Made by a program: the position numbers and the translations under genes | In this document: positions 10,716 through 22,877 of the stretch, piece after piece | How the letters are laid out: each line of letters opens with the position of its first letter | How positions within the stretch are numbered: position 1 is the first letter of the stretch | Notes under the pieces: model-generated | Told to the model about the DNA's origin: nothing | The model's database searches: none | Seen by the model: only the letters and a program-made list of their open reading frames with translations | NCBI GenBank assembly: GCA_030145845.1 | Contig: JAIXHJ010000001.1 | Span: 520,940 to 584,939, forward strand | Origin: Pseudomonadota bacterium | GTDB lineage: Bacteria > Pseudomonadota > Gammaproteobacteria > Pseudomonadales > Oceanobacteraceae | Length of the DNA: 64,000 nt | Direction: 5' to 3'

Positions 10716-13286
10716 TTGCCAAAGAATACGTCTGAACAGGACATTCAGCCAGAAACAATGCCGGACAGCCACGCTGTCACCCGCTGGAGCCGCCGTCACG
10801 ACGCGGTATTTGTCCTGCTGACACTGGCGAGCACGCTGCTGCTGATCGCGCTGATGACCTACAGCGGAGCCGATATGGCGTGGTCGGCGGCAGGGCAGGG
10901 GCGCCCCGGCAATGCTGTCGGTAAAGTCGGTGCTCTGGTGGCGGATATCCTGTTTCATGGCCTGGGTTATCTGGCTTATGCGCTGCCACTGCTGGTGATG
11001 GCGAAGCTGTGGCAACTGTTCCGTAAGTCGCCGCGGCATGGCGGTAAAGTCTGGCTGCTGCGTGCTGTTGGCATTCTGTTGTCGCTTGGTGCGCTGTGCG
11101 GACTGGCGGAAATGAGCATCTGGCAGGGCAGTGAGCTGCCGGTCGGTGCCGGCGGTATTCTGGGCAAAAGTCTGGTCGCCGTATTTCTGCCCCTGTTTTC
11201 GGTAACCGGCAGCGCGATTCTGCTGACCGGCACGCTGGCACTGGGGCTGATGCTGTTCCTGGAGTTTTCCTGGCTACGTTTCTTTGATTGGCTTGGTGGC
11301 TTTCTGCTTGAGCGCGGCCAGCGGCTGACCCGCGGTCGTCAGTCGGGTGAAGCCGGCGGAATTCCGCTAACGGAAACGGCTGTGTCGTTGCCGGAAAAAG
11401 CAGAAAGCAACAGGAAAACTGAGATTGATATACCACCGGCAGAAACGCCGGGAGCGGTGGCGGAAGATGAAGAGCAGCCGGTCAAAAAGCGCAGTCTGTT
11501 CAGCCGTCGGGCGAAAACAGAGAAGCAGGAGCGGGTGGAAGAACCGGTATTGAGCGATACCCTGCTGGCAGACGAGGAAGTACCACTGCTGGATACGCCG
11601 GCAGAAGCACTGCCATGGGACGATGAGCCTGTGACTCCACCATCACCGGTGCCAAAGGCCGCGGCCAAACCTGCCCGCCGTGAGCCAACGGCAGCTGTTG
11701 CCGCTGAGGCTGAGATTCCGATTGAGCCACTGCAGCGTAAGGAAAGCCGTCCCAGCGAGCGTGCGCAGCGCGAACTGCAGGGCAAGCTGTTCAAAGGGGA
11801 GGATTTGTTGCCGTCCATCGCTCTGCTTGATCCGCCGCGGACCGATCAGGCGCCGGGTTTCTCGCCGGAACGTCTGCAGGAAATGTCTAAGCTGCTGGTG
11901 CAGAAACTGGCCGACTTTGGCGTCAAAATTGAAGTGACCGCGGTGGCGCCGGGTCCGGTGATTACGCGCTTTGAAATTCAGCCGGCACCGGGCGTGAAGG
12001 CCAGTAAAATTTCCAATCTGGCACGCGATCTGGCGCGCTCCATGGCGATGATCAGCGTGCGGGTGGTGGAAGTTATTCCGGGTAAATCCGTGATGGGTAT
12101 TGAGGTGCCGAATGAAGACCGCGCGGTGGTCTCGTTGTCGGAAGTGCTGTCATCGGAAGAGTACGATAAATCGAAATCGCCACTGACGCTGGCGCTGGGG
12201 CATGACATCGGCGGCAATCCGGTAATCACCGATCTGGCGAAGATGCCGCACCTGCTGGTTGCCGGTACCACCGGCTCCGGTAAATCGGTCGGTGTGAACG
12301 CCATGCTGCTCAGCCTGCTGTTCAAATCCACGCCGGATGAACTGCGTCTGATTCTGGTGGACCCGAAAATGCTGGAACTGTCGGTGTATGAGGGGATTCC
12401 GCACCTGCTGACGCCGGTTATTACCGATATGAAAGAAGCCGCCAATGGCCTGCGCTGGTCCGTGGCAGAAATGGAACGCCGCTACATGCTGATGGCGGCG
12501 CTTGGAGTGCGTAACATTGCCGGCTACAACAAGAAGGTGAAGGACGCCATTGCCGCTGGCACGCCGCTTCCGGACCCGCTGTGGCAGATTGATAAATCCT
12601 TTGATACCACGCCGCCGTTGCTGGAGCCGCTGCCTTACATCGTGATTGTGATCGACGAATTTGCCGACATGATGATGATGGTGGGGAAGAAGGTTGAAGA
12701 GCTGATTGCCCGTATCGCCCAGAAGGCCCGGGCTGCGGGGATTCATATGATTCTGGCCACCCAGCGCCCGTCGGTGGACGTGATTACCGGTCTGATCAAA
12801 GCCAACGTGCCGACCCGGATTGCCTTTCAGGTATCGTCCAAAATCGACTCGCGCACGATTCTGGATCAGGGTGGTGCCGAGCAGTTGCTGGGGCATGGTG
12901 ACATGCTGTTTATGCCGCCCGGGCATGCCTTGCCGGAACGGGTGCATGGTGCGTTTGTTGATGACGATGAAGTGCACCGTCTGGTGGCGGAATGGAAGCT
13001 GCGCGGTGAACCGGATTACATTGAAGAAATCACCAGTCATGGTGAAGAAGGCGCTGGCGGACTGTCGCTGGAAGGCGGGGATGAAAAAGACGACCTCTAT
13101 GACCAGGCCGTGGCTTTCGTAACGGAAACCGGCAAGTGCTCCATCTCCTCTGTCCAGCGCAAGCTGCGTATCGGGTATAATCGGGCCGCACGACTGGTTG
13201 AAACCATGGAGGCTGCCGGTGTTGTGTCACCGCCGGCCCACAATGGCTCGCGCGAAGTGCTGGCCGGTGCGCCGCCGGACCTGTAA
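10716..13286 (+). CDS. ftsK: DNA translocase FtsK
   Basis: A membrane-anchored DNA pump that clears the chromosome dimer resolution site at the septum. Hydrophobic segments in residues about 28-190 give the four-helix anchor. A charged, Pro/Glu-rich linker follows to about residue 360, much shorter than in E. coli. The RecA-like motor shows Walker [10 protein letters not shown] at residues 517-525 and Walker [14 protein letters not shown]. The C-terminal winged-helix gamma domain follows ([19 protein letters not shown]). Length is 856 residues, similar to pseudomonad FtsK. The listed TTG start is uncertain; ATG 10758/9 region would give a protein about 14 residues shorter. Confidence 0.95.
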   Translation: MPKNTSEQDIQPETMPDSHAVTRWSRRHDAVFVLLTLASTLLLIALMTYSGADMAWSAAGQGRPGNAVGKVGALVADILFHGLGYLAYALPLLVMAKLWQLFRKSPRHGGKVWLLRAVGILLSLGALCGLAEMSIWQGSELPVGAGGILGKSLVAVFLPLFSVTGSAILLTGTLALGLMLFLEFSWLRFFDWLGGFLLERGQRLTRGRQSGEAGGIPLTETAVSLPEKAESNRKTEIDIPPAETPGAVAEDEEQPVKKRSLFSRRAKTEKQERVEEPVLSDTLLADEEVPLLDTPAEALPWDDEPVTPPSPVPKAAAKPARREPTAAVAAEAEIPIEPLQRKESRPSERAQRELQGKLFKGEDLLPSIALLDPPRTDQAPGFSPERLQEMSKLLVQKLADFGVKIEVTAVAPGPVITRFEIQPAPGVKASKISNLARDLARSMAMISVRVVEVIPGKSVMGIEVPNEDRAVVSLSEVLSSEEYDKSKSPLTLALGHDIGGNPVITDLAKMPHLLVAGTTGSGKSVGVNAMLLSLLFKSTPDELRLILVDPKMLELSVYEGIPHLLTPVITDMKEAANGLRWSVAEMERRYMLMAALGVRNIAGYNKKVKDAIAAGTPLPDPLWQIDKSFDTTPPLLEPLPYIVIVIDEFADMMMMVGKKVEELIARIAQKARAAGIHMILATQRPSVDVITGLIKANVPTRIAFQVSSKIDSRTILDQGGAEQLLGHGDMLFMPPGHALPERVHGAFVDDDEVHRLVAEWKLRGEPDYIEEITSHGEEGAGGLSLEGGDEKDDLYDQAVAFVTETGKCSISSVQRKLRIGYNRAARLVETMEAAGVVSPPAHNGSREVLAGAPPDL

Positions 13287-13333
13287 TCCGCACTGATAAC
13301 CGAACCCTGACTATCAATACTGAGGATAACCTT

Positions 13334-13975
13334 TTGATCAAACGCACAGCTGAATGGCTCGTAGTACTGTGTCTGACGCTGGCGTCCGGGCTGGCAACAG
13401 CATCGGACGCGGCACTGGCGGATTTTCTCGGCCGCATTAAATCCCTGCAGACCATGGATGCTGCTTTTGCCCAGAGCACCAAAGACCATGATGGCCAGGT
13501 TCTGCAGCAGATGACCGGCAGGCTGATGGTCGCCAAACCGGGCAAGATGCGCTGGGAAACGGATGCCCCGTTTGAACAGCTGGTTGTTGCCGATGGTCAG
13601 CTGGTATGGATTTACGATATGGATCTGGAGCAGGTCACCATCCGAGAAATGGATCAGCGCGTACAGGAAACTCCTGCGCTGCTGCTGACCGGTGATGCTG
13701 CTGAAGTGGAACAGAGCTTCATTGTTGAAGAAGAAAAAACCAGTGAGGAAACCGTGTTCCAGCTGGTGCCGAAAGATCCGAGTCAGTTATTTGAATCGCT
13801 GGAATTTCACTACCGTGGCAGCCAGCTGGCGCGCATGATGATTTACGATGCGGCCGGTCAGGTGACCGAAATTCAGTTCCGTGATGTACGCACTAATAAG
13901 ACGGTGGATAACGCGGCCTTTATTTTTGATGTCCCCGAAGGTGTGGACGTAATCGACGGACGCCATGACCGCTGA
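13334..13975 (+). CDS. lolA: Outer membrane lipoprotein carrier LolA
   Basis: Periplasmic chaperone that carries lipoproteins from LolCDE to LolB. A signal peptide is clear (two Lys/Arg, then WLVVLCLTLASGLATA with cleavage near SDAAL). The mature part has the LolA core GRLMVAKPGKMRWETDAP and a conserved VVADGQLVWIYD strand. Initiation appears to be at a TTG (13334) with GAGGA eight bases upstream. It sits between ftsK and rarA as in most gammaproteobacteria, and its last 11 bases overlap rarA. Confidence 0.94.
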   Translation: MIKRTAEWLVVLCLTLASGLATASDAALADFLGRIKSLQTMDAAFAQSTKDHDGQVLQQMTGRLMVAKPGKMRWETDAPFEQLVVADGQLVWIYDMDLEQVTIREMDQRVQETPALLLTGDAAEVEQSFIVEEEKTSEETVFQLVPKDPSQLFESLEFHYRGSQLARMMIYDAAGQVTEIQFRDVRTNKTVDNAAFIFDVPEGVDVIDGRHDR

Positions 13976-15281
13976 TCTGTTTGCTCAGAATAAAGCCTAT
14001 GAACCGCTGGCATCGCAGATGCGTCCGCAGACGCTGGATGACTATGTGGGTCAGGAGCACGTGGTCGGGCCGGGTACGCCTCTGCGTCAGTCACTGGATG
14101 CCGGACAGCTGCATTCACTGATTTTCTGGGGACCGCCGGGGGTGGGTAAAACCACGCTGGCCCGCCTGATTGCCCATTATGTGGACGCCGAATTCCTGTC
14201 GTTATCGGCGGTTATGTCCGGCGTCAAAGAAATCCGTGAGGCGGTGGCGCGGGCGCAGTATCAGCATGCGGGCGGGCGCAAAACTGTGCTCTTTATTGAC
14301 GAAGTACACCGTTTCAATAAATCCCAGCAGGATGCCTTTCTGCCGTATGTGGAAGACGGTACCTTTATTTTTATCGGTGCCACTACGGAAAACCCGTCAT
14401 TCGAACTGAATAACGCGTTGCTGTCGCGGGCGCAGGTTTATGTGCTGCGGAGCCTGAGTGAAGAGCAGCTGGTGCAGATACTGACTCAGGCCGTCAGTCG
14501 CCAGCAGGCGCAGGCGGAACCCGAGGCACTGAACCTGATTGCAGTGGCAGCGGATGGTGATGCCCGTCGTTCACTGAATATTCTCGAAATGGCCCTGCAG
14601 CTCAGCGGAGCAGAAGCGCTGACGACCGCTCAGGTAAAGAATCTGCTGGGTGACCGTACCCGCCGTTTCGATAAGGGCGGCGAGGCGTTTTACGATCAGA
14701 TTTCTGCCTTGCATAAATCGGTGCGGGGCTCCGATCCGGATGGGGCTGTTTACTGGTTTGCGCGGATGCTGGATGGCGGTTGCGATCCGCTGTATATCGC
14801 CCGCCGGGTGGTGCGCATGGCCAGTGAAGACATTGGTAATGCTGATCCGCGCGCGCTGACACTGTGCGTCAATGCCTGGGATGTGATGGAGCGGCTGGGT
14901 AGCCCGGAGGGGGAGCTGGCCATTGCGCAGGCGGTGGTTTATCTCGCCTGTGCGCCGAAAAGCAATGCTGTCTATAAAGCGTTCAATGAAGCGCGGGCCT
15001 TTATTGCCGCTAATCCCAGTCATGAAGTGCCGCTGCATCTGCGCAATGCGCCGACCAAACTGATGAAAGAGCTGGATTACGGCAGTGAATACCGTTACGC
15101 CCACGACGAGCCGGAAGCCTTTGCTGCCGGTGAAAATTACCTGCCCGAGGCGATCCGTCATCAGCGTTTTTATCAGCCGGTGAACCGTGGGCTGGAAAGT
15201 AAAATCATGCAGAAGCTGGAGTACCTGCGCAGTCTGAATCAGCAGTCTCCGCTTCAGCGTTACCCGGAGGGTAAAGAATGA
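13965..15281 (+). CDS. rarA: Replication-associated recombination protein RarA (MgsA)
   Basis: A 438-residue AAA+ ATPase related to clamp loaders that acts at stalled replication forks and interacts with SSB. Walker A GPPGVGKTT, Walker B LFIDEVHRFNKSQQD and sensor 1 IGATTENPSFELN are present, followed by the MgsA C-terminal tetramerisation domain. The start overlaps lolA by 11 bases and the stop overlaps crcB by four, so lolA-rarA-crcB is one tightly packed transcript. Confidence 0.95.
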   Translation: MTADLFAQNKAYEPLASQMRPQTLDDYVGQEHVVGPGTPLRQSLDAGQLHSLIFWGPPGVGKTTLARLIAHYVDAEFLSLSAVMSGVKEIREAVARAQYQHAGGRKTVLFIDEVHRFNKSQQDAFLPYVEDGTFIFIGATTENPSFELNNALLSRAQVYVLRSLSEEQLVQILTQAVSRQQAQAEPEALNLIAVAADGDARRSLNILEMALQLSGAEALTTAQVKNLLGDRTRRFDKGGEAFYDQISALHKSVRGSDPDGAVYWFARMLDGGCDPLYIARRVVRMASEDIGNADPRALTLCVNAWDVMERLGSPEGELAIAQAVVYLACAPKSNAVYKAFNEARAFIAANPSHEVPLHLRNAPTKLMKELDYGSEYRYAHDEPEAFAAGENYLPEAIRHQRFYQPVNRGLESKIMQKLEYLRSLNQQSPLQRYPEGKE

Positions 15282-15652
15282 GCTTTTTCTGGATCGGGCT
15301 TGGCGGTGCTCTGGGAGCCATCTGCCGTTATGTGGTCGCAACCGGCATCTTCCGCTGGATGGATAAACCCTTTCCTTATGGCACGTTAAGTGTGAACCTG
15401 ATAGGCTCCTTCGCCATGGGAGTCGCCTACATCTGGCTGGTTCAGCACGAGTGGGGTGGTGACTATCACAAGCAACTGGTGATGGTCGGATTCCTCGGTG
15501 CCTTCACGACTTTTTCCACCTTCTCGCTGGAGAGTGTTGCCATGCTGCAACAGGAACGCTGGCTGGCTTTTGCCAGTTATGCCGGCTTCAGTCTGACGGG
15601 GTGTCTGCTGGCGACCGTGGCTGGCATGTGGCTTTCAAAATCTTTGGTATAA
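15278..15652 (+). CDS. crcB: Fluoride ion channel CrcB (Fluc)
   Basis: A 124-residue, four-helix membrane protein that exports fluoride as a dual-topology dimer. Signature residues GGALGAICRY, NLIGSFAMG and the FTTFSTFSLE pore motif are all present. Only one copy is seen here, consistent with a homodimer. It is coupled to rarA by an ATGA overlap, so there is no leader in which a fluoride riboswitch could sit; expression would follow the housekeeping operon. Confidence 0.94.
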   Translation: MSFFWIGLGGALGAICRYVVATGIFRWMDKPFPYGTLSVNLIGSFAMGVAYIWLVQHEWGGDYHKQLVMVGFLGAFTTFSTFSLESVAMLQQERWLAFASYAGFSLTGCLLATVAGMWLSKSLV

Positions 15653-15668
15653 ATTGGTATTGGTATAA

Positions 15669-18322
<2,654 letters not shown>

Positions 18323-18374
18323 AATCAGCACTCTCCACCCCTGCGTTTCTGAAAATCTGCACTATGCTTAGCCA

Positions 18375-18380
18375 TATAAT
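18375..18380 (+). promoter_or_regulatory. Likely -10 element for the chemoreceptor gene
   Basis: A perfect TATAAT lies 21 bases before the chemoreceptor ATG. No good -35 hexamer is found at 17 bases (CTGAAA at 18349 is 20 away), and no flagellar sigma-28 box is evident, so the call is tentative. Confidence 0.35.
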
Positions 18381-18401
18381 GGAACTGTATGGGTAGAAGT
18401 A

Positions 18402-20021
18402 ATGGGTTTTCTGAATTCCCTGAGTATCAGGGTTAAAATTCTGTCTCTGGCAGGGGTGGCGGTCATTGGTTTTGTTATCAGTACCCTGCTCAGCGTCAAC
18501 ATGAATACAGCCAATTCCTCCCGGCTGGATATGATTCAGAAAGTTTTTTTCCCGGTGGTTGAAGAATCCAAAGCCAATATCGTGCGCCTGGCGCGGATAG
18601 AGGAGTTGTTTTCCACCGCGGTAAGCACCGGCGAAATGGATTTTGTGCAGACGGCAGAGAAATACCGCAGTGAAACCCTTGCTGGTCTGGAGAAGCTTAA
18701 CCGCCTGTGGCCGGAAAAATCAGCCGCTGCCGGTGCCAGCCAGAAAGCGTTTGAATCCTACTTTTCAGCCGCCCGCCGGCTGTCATCGGGAATGATTGAG
18801 GGCACGCTGGACCCGGCGGACATGGGGCCGGCTATTGAAACCATGAATACCAGTCTCGCTTCTGCGCGTGAGCGTTTCAGCAGCTACAGTGAGGCCGCCG
18901 TGCAGGCATTTAATGACACCGTATCCGTCTCCAATAAAGCGGCAGGCAATGCGCAGTCAATGGCCCTGATTGTTACGCTGGCGACCCTGTTGATACTCGC
19001 CGTTGTCGCCTGGTCGACAACGAGGAGTATTTCACTGGCGGTTAATAATCTGGTGACATCACTGAAAGATATTGCCAGTGGTGAAGGGGATCTGACCCGG
19101 CGGCTGGAAAAAACATCCGCTGACGAAATTGGTGAGGTCGTGCACTGGTTTAATGAGTTTGTTGCCAAGCTGCACCGCAATATCGGCGAAGTCATCAGCA
19201 CGACAAGGCCGCTGACTTCGGTGGCATCGGATCTGGGCAACCTGACATCGCAGACCTCCCGTATTACCGGTGAGCAGAACCGCGCTACGGAAGAGGTTTC
19301 TTATCTGGTCGATGAGATGGTGGCCAGTGTGCAGGACGTTTCCGGTCATGCCAGCTCTGCAGCAGAAGCTGCACGCGAAGCGGATACAGCTGCCAAGGGT
19401 GGACGTCAGATTGTTAAGGATACAGCGGCCAGTATTAACAGCCTGGCCAGCGAAGTGGAGCGGGCCAGTGAAGTGATCCGTAAGCTGGAAGCGGATACCG
19501 CGAACGTCGGCAATATTCTGGATGTGATTAAAGGTATTGCTGAACAGACCAACCTGCTGGCGCTGAATGCAGCGATTGAGGCCGCGCGTGCCGGTGAGCA
19601 GGGGCGTGGGTTCGCGGTGGTGGCTGATGAGGTCCGTACGTTGGCATCACGCACGCAGGATTCCACCCAGGAAATTCAGTCGGTTATTGAACAGCTGCAG
19701 TCTGCTGCCAGGTCTGCGGTGGATGTGATGAACAGCAGCAAGGAGCGCGCCGGCACCAGCGTCAGTCAGGCTGCAAAAACAGATGAAAGCCTGCAGGCGA
19801 TTACCTCCATGGTGGAAGCCATTACTGAGATGAATAACCGCATTGAGGCGGCGACGGAGCGGCAGCAGCAGGCGGCGGGCAGTATTAAGGATAATGTACT
19901 GGGCATTAAGGAAAACTCTTCTGCTGCCATGAGTAGTATGCAGCAGGTGGAAGCGTCAAGCCGGTCGCTGACGGATATTTCCCAGACCCTGCAGCATGTG
20001 TCCGGTCAGTTCCGGGTGTAA
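18402..20021 (+). CDS. Methyl-accepting chemotaxis protein
   Basis: A 539-residue chemoreceptor. Transmembrane helix 1 is at residues about 12-32 and helix 2 at about 188-208. Between them is an all-helical periplasmic region of about 155 residues, consistent with a four-helix-bundle sensor. A HAMP segment follows (about 209-262, [14 protein letters not shown]), then the signalling domain with the hairpin tip [20 protein letters not shown]. There is no visible C-terminal CheR/CheB docking pentapeptide. The ligand cannot be told from sequence. The gene stands alone, with its own -10 upstream and a terminator after it. Confidence 0.93.
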   Translation: MGFLNSLSIRVKILSLAGVAVIGFVISTLLSVNMNTANSSRLDMIQKVFFPVVEESKANIVRLARIEELFSTAVSTGEMDFVQTAEKYRSETLAGLEKLNRLWPEKSAAAGASQKAFESYFSAARRLSSGMIEGTLDPADMGPAIETMNTSLASARERFSSYSEAAVQAFNDTVSVSNKAAGNAQSMALIVTLATLLILAVVAWSTTRSISLAVNNLVTSLKDIASGEGDLTRRLEKTSADEIGEVVHWFNEFVAKLHRNIGEVISTTRPLTSVASDLGNLTSQTSRITGEQNRATEEVSYLVDEMVASVQDVSGHASSAAEAAREADTAAKGGRQIVKDTAASINSLASEVERASEVIRKLEADTANVGNILDVIKGIAEQTNLLALNAAIEAARAGEQGRGFAVVADEVRTLASRTQDSTQEIQSVIEQLQSAARSAVDVMNSSKERAGTSVSQAAKTDESLQAITSMVEAITEMNNRIEAATERQQQAAGSIKDNVLGIKENSSAAMSSMQQVEASSRSLTDISQTLQHVSGQFRV

Positions 20022-20034
20022 GAATAATGCCAAT

Positions 20035-20059
20035 AAAAAGCGCCCGATGGCGCTTTTTT
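20035..20059. terminator. Bidirectional intrinsic terminator after the chemoreceptor
   Basis: Stem AGCGCC/GGCGCT with loop CGAT, flanked by AAAA and a six-T run. It also overlaps the stop codon of the convergent trpD2-like gene and can serve both directions. Confidence 0.88.
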
Positions 20060-21035
20060 ATTGGCTGACGTGCAGGCGAAAACTATCGTGCAGACGTTGT
20101 TGCCATGCCTGCCGGCAGCGGTTTTGTGCAGCATCAAAATCCGTGGACTTTTCGGCGGCGCATAATGCGAGAGCTGCCGTATTCAATACCGCCTGTTCTG
20201 CATATTCGTTGCTGATATCACCATTCCACAGATCGCACAGCCAGCGGATGCTGATATCACCGGCCTTATCGGCGATGTGAGATGCCAGCTTGGGAATCGT
20301 GAGTTCGTAGGTCTGGCCATCAAAGCTGAGCAGGGCACGGCAGTCGCGTTCCGGATTGACCTCAAACTCGCCGCCTTCGCCTTTGATGACAATACAGTCG
20401 CGCTGATTCAGTGCGGCAGCCCCGGCGTGAACCTGTGCATAATTCGGGTGAAAAATTCCCTGTACGCTGGGGATGCCCGCCGGGGCAATGGTTTTCATAA
20501 CGGTGTTGATCGGTGAGCGTACGCCCAGTATGGCTTTCAGTCCCAGCCATTGCTGTAACAGCGGGTTAAGTGTGGCACAGGGAAGGTACATCAGTGCCTG
20601 CGGCTGGTTGAGCGCCTCCAGGTTGCGGACAACCGGCAGGTCGAACGCTTCGAATACTTCATGTAGGTACAGCCGGCCTTCGGTGTGAGCTTCCGTGCCA
20701 TGAGCAATAATGCGCTTACCCATGCGGGTCAGCAGCAGCATGGATAAAAAACACCAGAAAGGCTGCCGCCGTTTACCGGCATAAGATGGCCAGACCAGAT
20801 CGGCCTCAATCGCTTGCGGCCATAACCGGTTAATCGCGGCGGCAAAACCGCCGAGTTCTTCGGCGGTTTCTTCTTTTACCCGCAGCAACATAAAAATGGC
20901 GCCGATCTGTTCGGGTAATGCATTACCACTGAGCATGCCCTGCATCACCTGTTCGGCTTCAGCAAAGGTCATGCTGCGGCTGCCATTTTTTCCGCGGGCA
21001 AGAATTCTGACGTATTCGGCGAGTGGGTGACTCAT
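20058..21035 (-). CDS. ybiB: TrpD2-like glycosyl/phosphoribosyltransferase family protein (YbiB)
   Basis: A 325-residue protein of the nucleoside phosphorylase/anthranilate phosphoribosyltransferase fold, YbiB (TrpD2) branch. E. coli YbiB binds nucleic acid rather than making tryptophan; a DNA- or RNA-related role is inferred here. The N-terminal helical domain (LAEYVRILARGKNGSRSMTF) and the C-terminal loop HAGAAALNQRDCIVIKGEGG are typical. ATG 21035 has GGAG eight bases upstream. It overlaps tusE by four bases and so ends the tusDCBE transcript, a linkage worth noting. Confidence 0.85.
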   Translation of the reverse strand: MSHPLAEYVRILARGKNGSRSMTFAEAEQVMQGMLSGNALPEQIGAIFMLLRVKEETAEELGGFAAAINRLWPQAIEADLVWPSYAGKRRQPFWCFLSMLLLTRMGKRIIAHGTEAHTEGRLYLHEVFEAFDLPVVRNLEALNQPQALMYLPCATLNPLLQQWLGLKAILGVRSPINTVMKTIAPAGIPSVQGIFHPNYAQVHAGAAALNQRDCIVIKGEGGEFEVNPERDCRALLSFDGQTYELTIPKLASHIADKAGDISIRWLCDLWNGDISNEYAEQAVLNTAALALCAAEKSTDFDAAQNRCRQAWQQRLHDSFRLHVSQ

Positions 21036-21346
21036 AAACAATTCTCCGGACGTGGCAGGCCGGCAATTTTAGCCGCCAGTTTAGCCGGACTGCCGGGAAA
21101 TAATGTCAGCAGATAAATGCTGCCGGCTTTGTCGCTGCCGAGTTCCTGTCTGATGTAGCGGGACAGTGGCCTCATGGCCGGTGAAATTTCGAACTCCTGA
21201 TAAAAACGGCGCAGCAGATGCAGGATTTCCCAGTGAGCGTCGGTGAGGTCGATATTTTCGCTGGCGGCCAGTTCGGCGGCGACGTCTTCGTTCCAGTCAT
21301 TAAGGTCGGCGAGGAAGCCGTCTTTATCCAGATTCAGGTTGCTCAT
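21032..21346 (-). CDS. tusE: Sulfur relay protein TusE (DsrC family)
   Basis: A 104-residue DsrC/TusE protein. The persulfide-carrying cysteine is the penultimate residue (PRPENCL end), as in all TusE. The second cysteine of true sulfite-reducing DsrC is absent, so it serves tRNA thiolation. It accepts sulfur from TusBCD and passes it to MnmA (gene at 960-2063). The start shares one base with the tusB stop. Confidence 0.93.
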   Translation of the reverse strand: MSNLNLDKDGFLADLNDWNEDVAAELAASENIDLTDAHWEILHLLRRFYQEFEISPAMRPLSRYIRQELGSDKAGSIYLLTLFPGSPAKLAAKIAGLPRPENCL

Positions 21347-21606
21347 CAGAACCAGCTCAGCGTGTTGTCGGCAGTGACGGTCAGTTTAACCCAGTCGCTG
21401 TCGCTGAGCGCTGTGGTATGGCCAGGGATTAGGCCACGGCGGCGCAGATCTGTTTCGCGGCTGGCGATATTCTCATCCGCCGCGGAGCAGGAGGGTGCAA
21501 GATAAACACCGTCACCGGCAAGCATGATCCGGTCACCGGCAGCGGTCAGTGAGCGGACTTTATTCAATACCTGTGGATCAGCGGAAAAAAGCAGATGCAG
21601 TGTCAT
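21346..21606 (-). CDS. tusB: Sulfur relay protein TusB (DsrH family)
   Basis: An 86-residue DsrH-like subunit of the TusBCD heterohexamer. The pattern MTLHLLFSADP ... GDRIMLAGDGVYLA is characteristic. ATG 21606 sits two bases after the tusC stop, which selects it over an upstream in-frame ATG at 21624 that lies inside tusC. Confidence 0.9.
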   Translation of the reverse strand: MTLHLLFSADPQVLNKVRSLTAAGDRIMLAGDGVYLAPSCSAADENIASRETDLRRRGLIPGHTTALSDSDWVKLTVTADNTLSWF

Positions 21607-21608
21607 GA

Positions 21609-21944
21609 TCAGAAACTCAGGCAATGATCCGCGGTACGGATCAGTTGTTGAATACGTTGGTCGTCGGCAGCTTCGGCGATGCTGGTCAGGTCATCGGTTA
21701 TCTGTATGTCTGCCGCGCGGTAATAGAGTTTGTCGCAGTCATATATGGGGAATGCTGCCAGTACTTTATCCGGGGCTTTGCCGCTGGCTTTGCGCGCCTG
21801 CTGATTTTTATACAGCCAGCCGATACCGGCGGCGGTGAAAATAACGCTGACATCGTGGTCAAACGTGGCCAGCGCCAGGATCATTTCCAGCGCTTCTGGA
21901 TCGGGTGTTGGCGGCTGACTGATAACGACACATATTTTACTCAT
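21609..21944 (-). CDS. tusC: Sulfur relay protein TusC (DsrF family)
   Basis: A 111-residue DsrEFH-family subunit with the typical start MSKICVVISQPP and a central FDHDVSVIFTAAGI strand-helix. It forms the TusBCD complex that receives persulfide sulfur from TusA. It lies 12 bases after tusD in the operon tusD-C-B-E-ybiB. Confidence 0.9.
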   Translation of the reverse strand: MSKICVVISQPPTPDPEALEMILALATFDHDVSVIFTAAGIGWLYKNQQARKASGKAPDKVLAAFPIYDCDKLYYRAADIQITDDLTSIAEAADDQRIQQLIRTADHCLSF

Positions 21945-21956
21945 GATGTTTCCTGC

Positions 21957-22346
21957 TCAGAATTCAATAACCTGATCCGAATCCGCACAGGCAGCGGCCA
22001 TTTCGCCCAGCCCGGCCAATTCAAATCCGTCCGCCAGGGTTGCGGCGGGCAGATTGTAGCGCTGCTGTTCTGCCTCATCGCAGATGCCGCGGCGCAGAGC
22101 GTTGGCAATACACGCCTGCAGGGGGATGCCGGCTTCCTCTGCCAGCGCCTGCCAGCTGGCGGCGTTACTGATCTGCCCCTGTACGGCCTGCTGGCCGGCG
22201 AGGGCGGCGAAGACCGCATCCTGATAGAAAAAAATACGCCGGATTTCATGCCCCTCACCGAGCAGGGCACGGGCAAAATCCTGCGCCACGCTATGTTGCG
22301 CTGTGTGATAGGGACCGGAACGGATAAGCAGGGTAAAGCTGGCCAT
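21957..22346 (-). CDS. tusD: Sulfurtransferase TusD (DsrE family)
   Basis: A 129-residue DsrE-like protein. The active-site cysteine of the TusBCD complex is seen in LQACIANALRRGI. First gene of the tusD-C-B-E-ybiB operon, with a plausible promoter at 22374-22402. Function as the sulfur acceptor in 2-thiouridine synthesis follows from the family and from the complete set of partners next door. Confidence 0.92.
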   Translation of the reverse strand: MASFTLLIRSGPYHTAQHSVAQDFARALLGEGHEIRRIFFYQDAVFAALAGQQAVQGQISNAASWQALAEEAGIPLQACIANALRRGICDEAEQQRYNLPAATLADGFELAGLGEMAAACADSDQVIEF

Positions 22347-22373
22347 AACAGGTTTCCGAGAGAGACGGACATT

Positions 22374-22402
22374 ATGGTATCCGCCCGCGGCGCGAATGCA
22401 AA
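22374..22402 (-). promoter_or_regulatory. Probable promoter of the tusDCBE-ybiB operon
   Basis: On the minus strand TTTGCA (22402-22397) and TACCAT (22379-22374) are separated by 17 bases and end 28 bases before the tusD ATG. Only a moderate match to the sigma-70 consensus. Confidence 0.4.
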
Positions 22403-22449
22403 GATTGTCTCCGTCAGCGGGCTATCACGTTGATTTTTAAAAAAAAGTG

Positions 22450-22477
22450 TTGACGTTGACGGTTGGTGAAGTATGAT
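22450..22477 (+). promoter_or_regulatory. Promoter of tRNA-Ser
   Basis: TTGACG (22450-22455) and TATGAT (22472-22477) are spaced by 16 bases. A second TTGACG overlaps directly downstream of the first. A GC-rich discriminator (CGCCCCG) follows, as at stringently controlled tRNA promoters. The tRNA starts 13 bases after the -10. Confidence 0.75.
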
Positions 22478-22489
22478 ACGCCCCGTCTC

Positions 22490-22580
22490 GGAGGGATGGC
22501 TGAGCGGTTGAAAGCACCGGTCTTGAAAACCGGCATACGTTAATAGCGTATCTAGGGTTCAAATCCCTATCCCTCCGCCA
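22490..22580 (+). tRNA. tRNA-Ser (anticodon UGA)
   Basis: A 91-base tRNA including encoded CCA. Acceptor stem GGAGGGA pairs with TCCCTCC. The anticodon loop CTTGAAA gives UGA, and the long variable arm (CATACGTTAATAGCGTATC) is typical of serine tRNAs. T-loop GGTTCAAATCC is intact. Confidence 0.98.
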
Positions 22581-22587
22581 AATTCAG

Positions 22588-22616
22588 AAAGCCAGCACAA
22601 TGTGCTGGCTTTTTTT
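22588..22616 (+). terminator. Intrinsic terminator of tRNA-Ser
   Basis: Stem AGCCAGCACA/TGTGCTGGCT with a very tight loop followed by seven T, starting eight bases after the tRNA CCA. Confidence 0.93.
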
Positions 22617-22642
22617 ATGCCTGTTTTATGCTGATTGTTCAG

Positions 22643-22786
22643 TTAACGGACAGCAAGGCCGAGCAGGATGACGCTGCAGATTCCCATCAGGGCAACGGCC
22701 AGCCATTCGGCGCGGTAAATCAGGCGCAGGGTGTTTTCCGAGGAGAAGGTGTGCTGCTGTTCGGCGCGTGATGTTTTTCCCGGCAT
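22643..22786 (-). CDS. Small single-pass membrane protein (47 aa), unknown function
   Basis: A short reading frame encoding 47 residues. It has a polar N-terminal half (MPGKTSRAEQQHTFSSE) and one hydrophobic helix (about residues 30-46, WLAVALMGICSVILLGLAV). The ATG at 22786 has a good GGGAG ribosome site seven to eight bases upstream. It fills the gap between the tRNA-Ser terminator and the deacetylase gene on the same strand as the latter. I do not recognise a family. A size below usual annotation cut-offs makes it easy to miss; the membrane segment and ribosome site argue it is real. Confidence 0.6.
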   Translation of the reverse strand: MPGKTSRAEQQHTFSSENTLRLIYRAEWLAVALMGICSVILLGLAVR

Positions 22787-22877
22787 GATGAATCTCCCTT
22801 GTGTGCGGAGATTATCATGCGCCAGAAAACGCGCGCCGAATGTATCAGTTATGTTCCTGTTCTGTATCGGCCGGTAA

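Noticed and set aside
15100..15280. Fluoride riboswitch upstream of crcB
   Set aside because: crcB starts inside the rarA stop codon, leaving no untranslated leader for a riboswitch.
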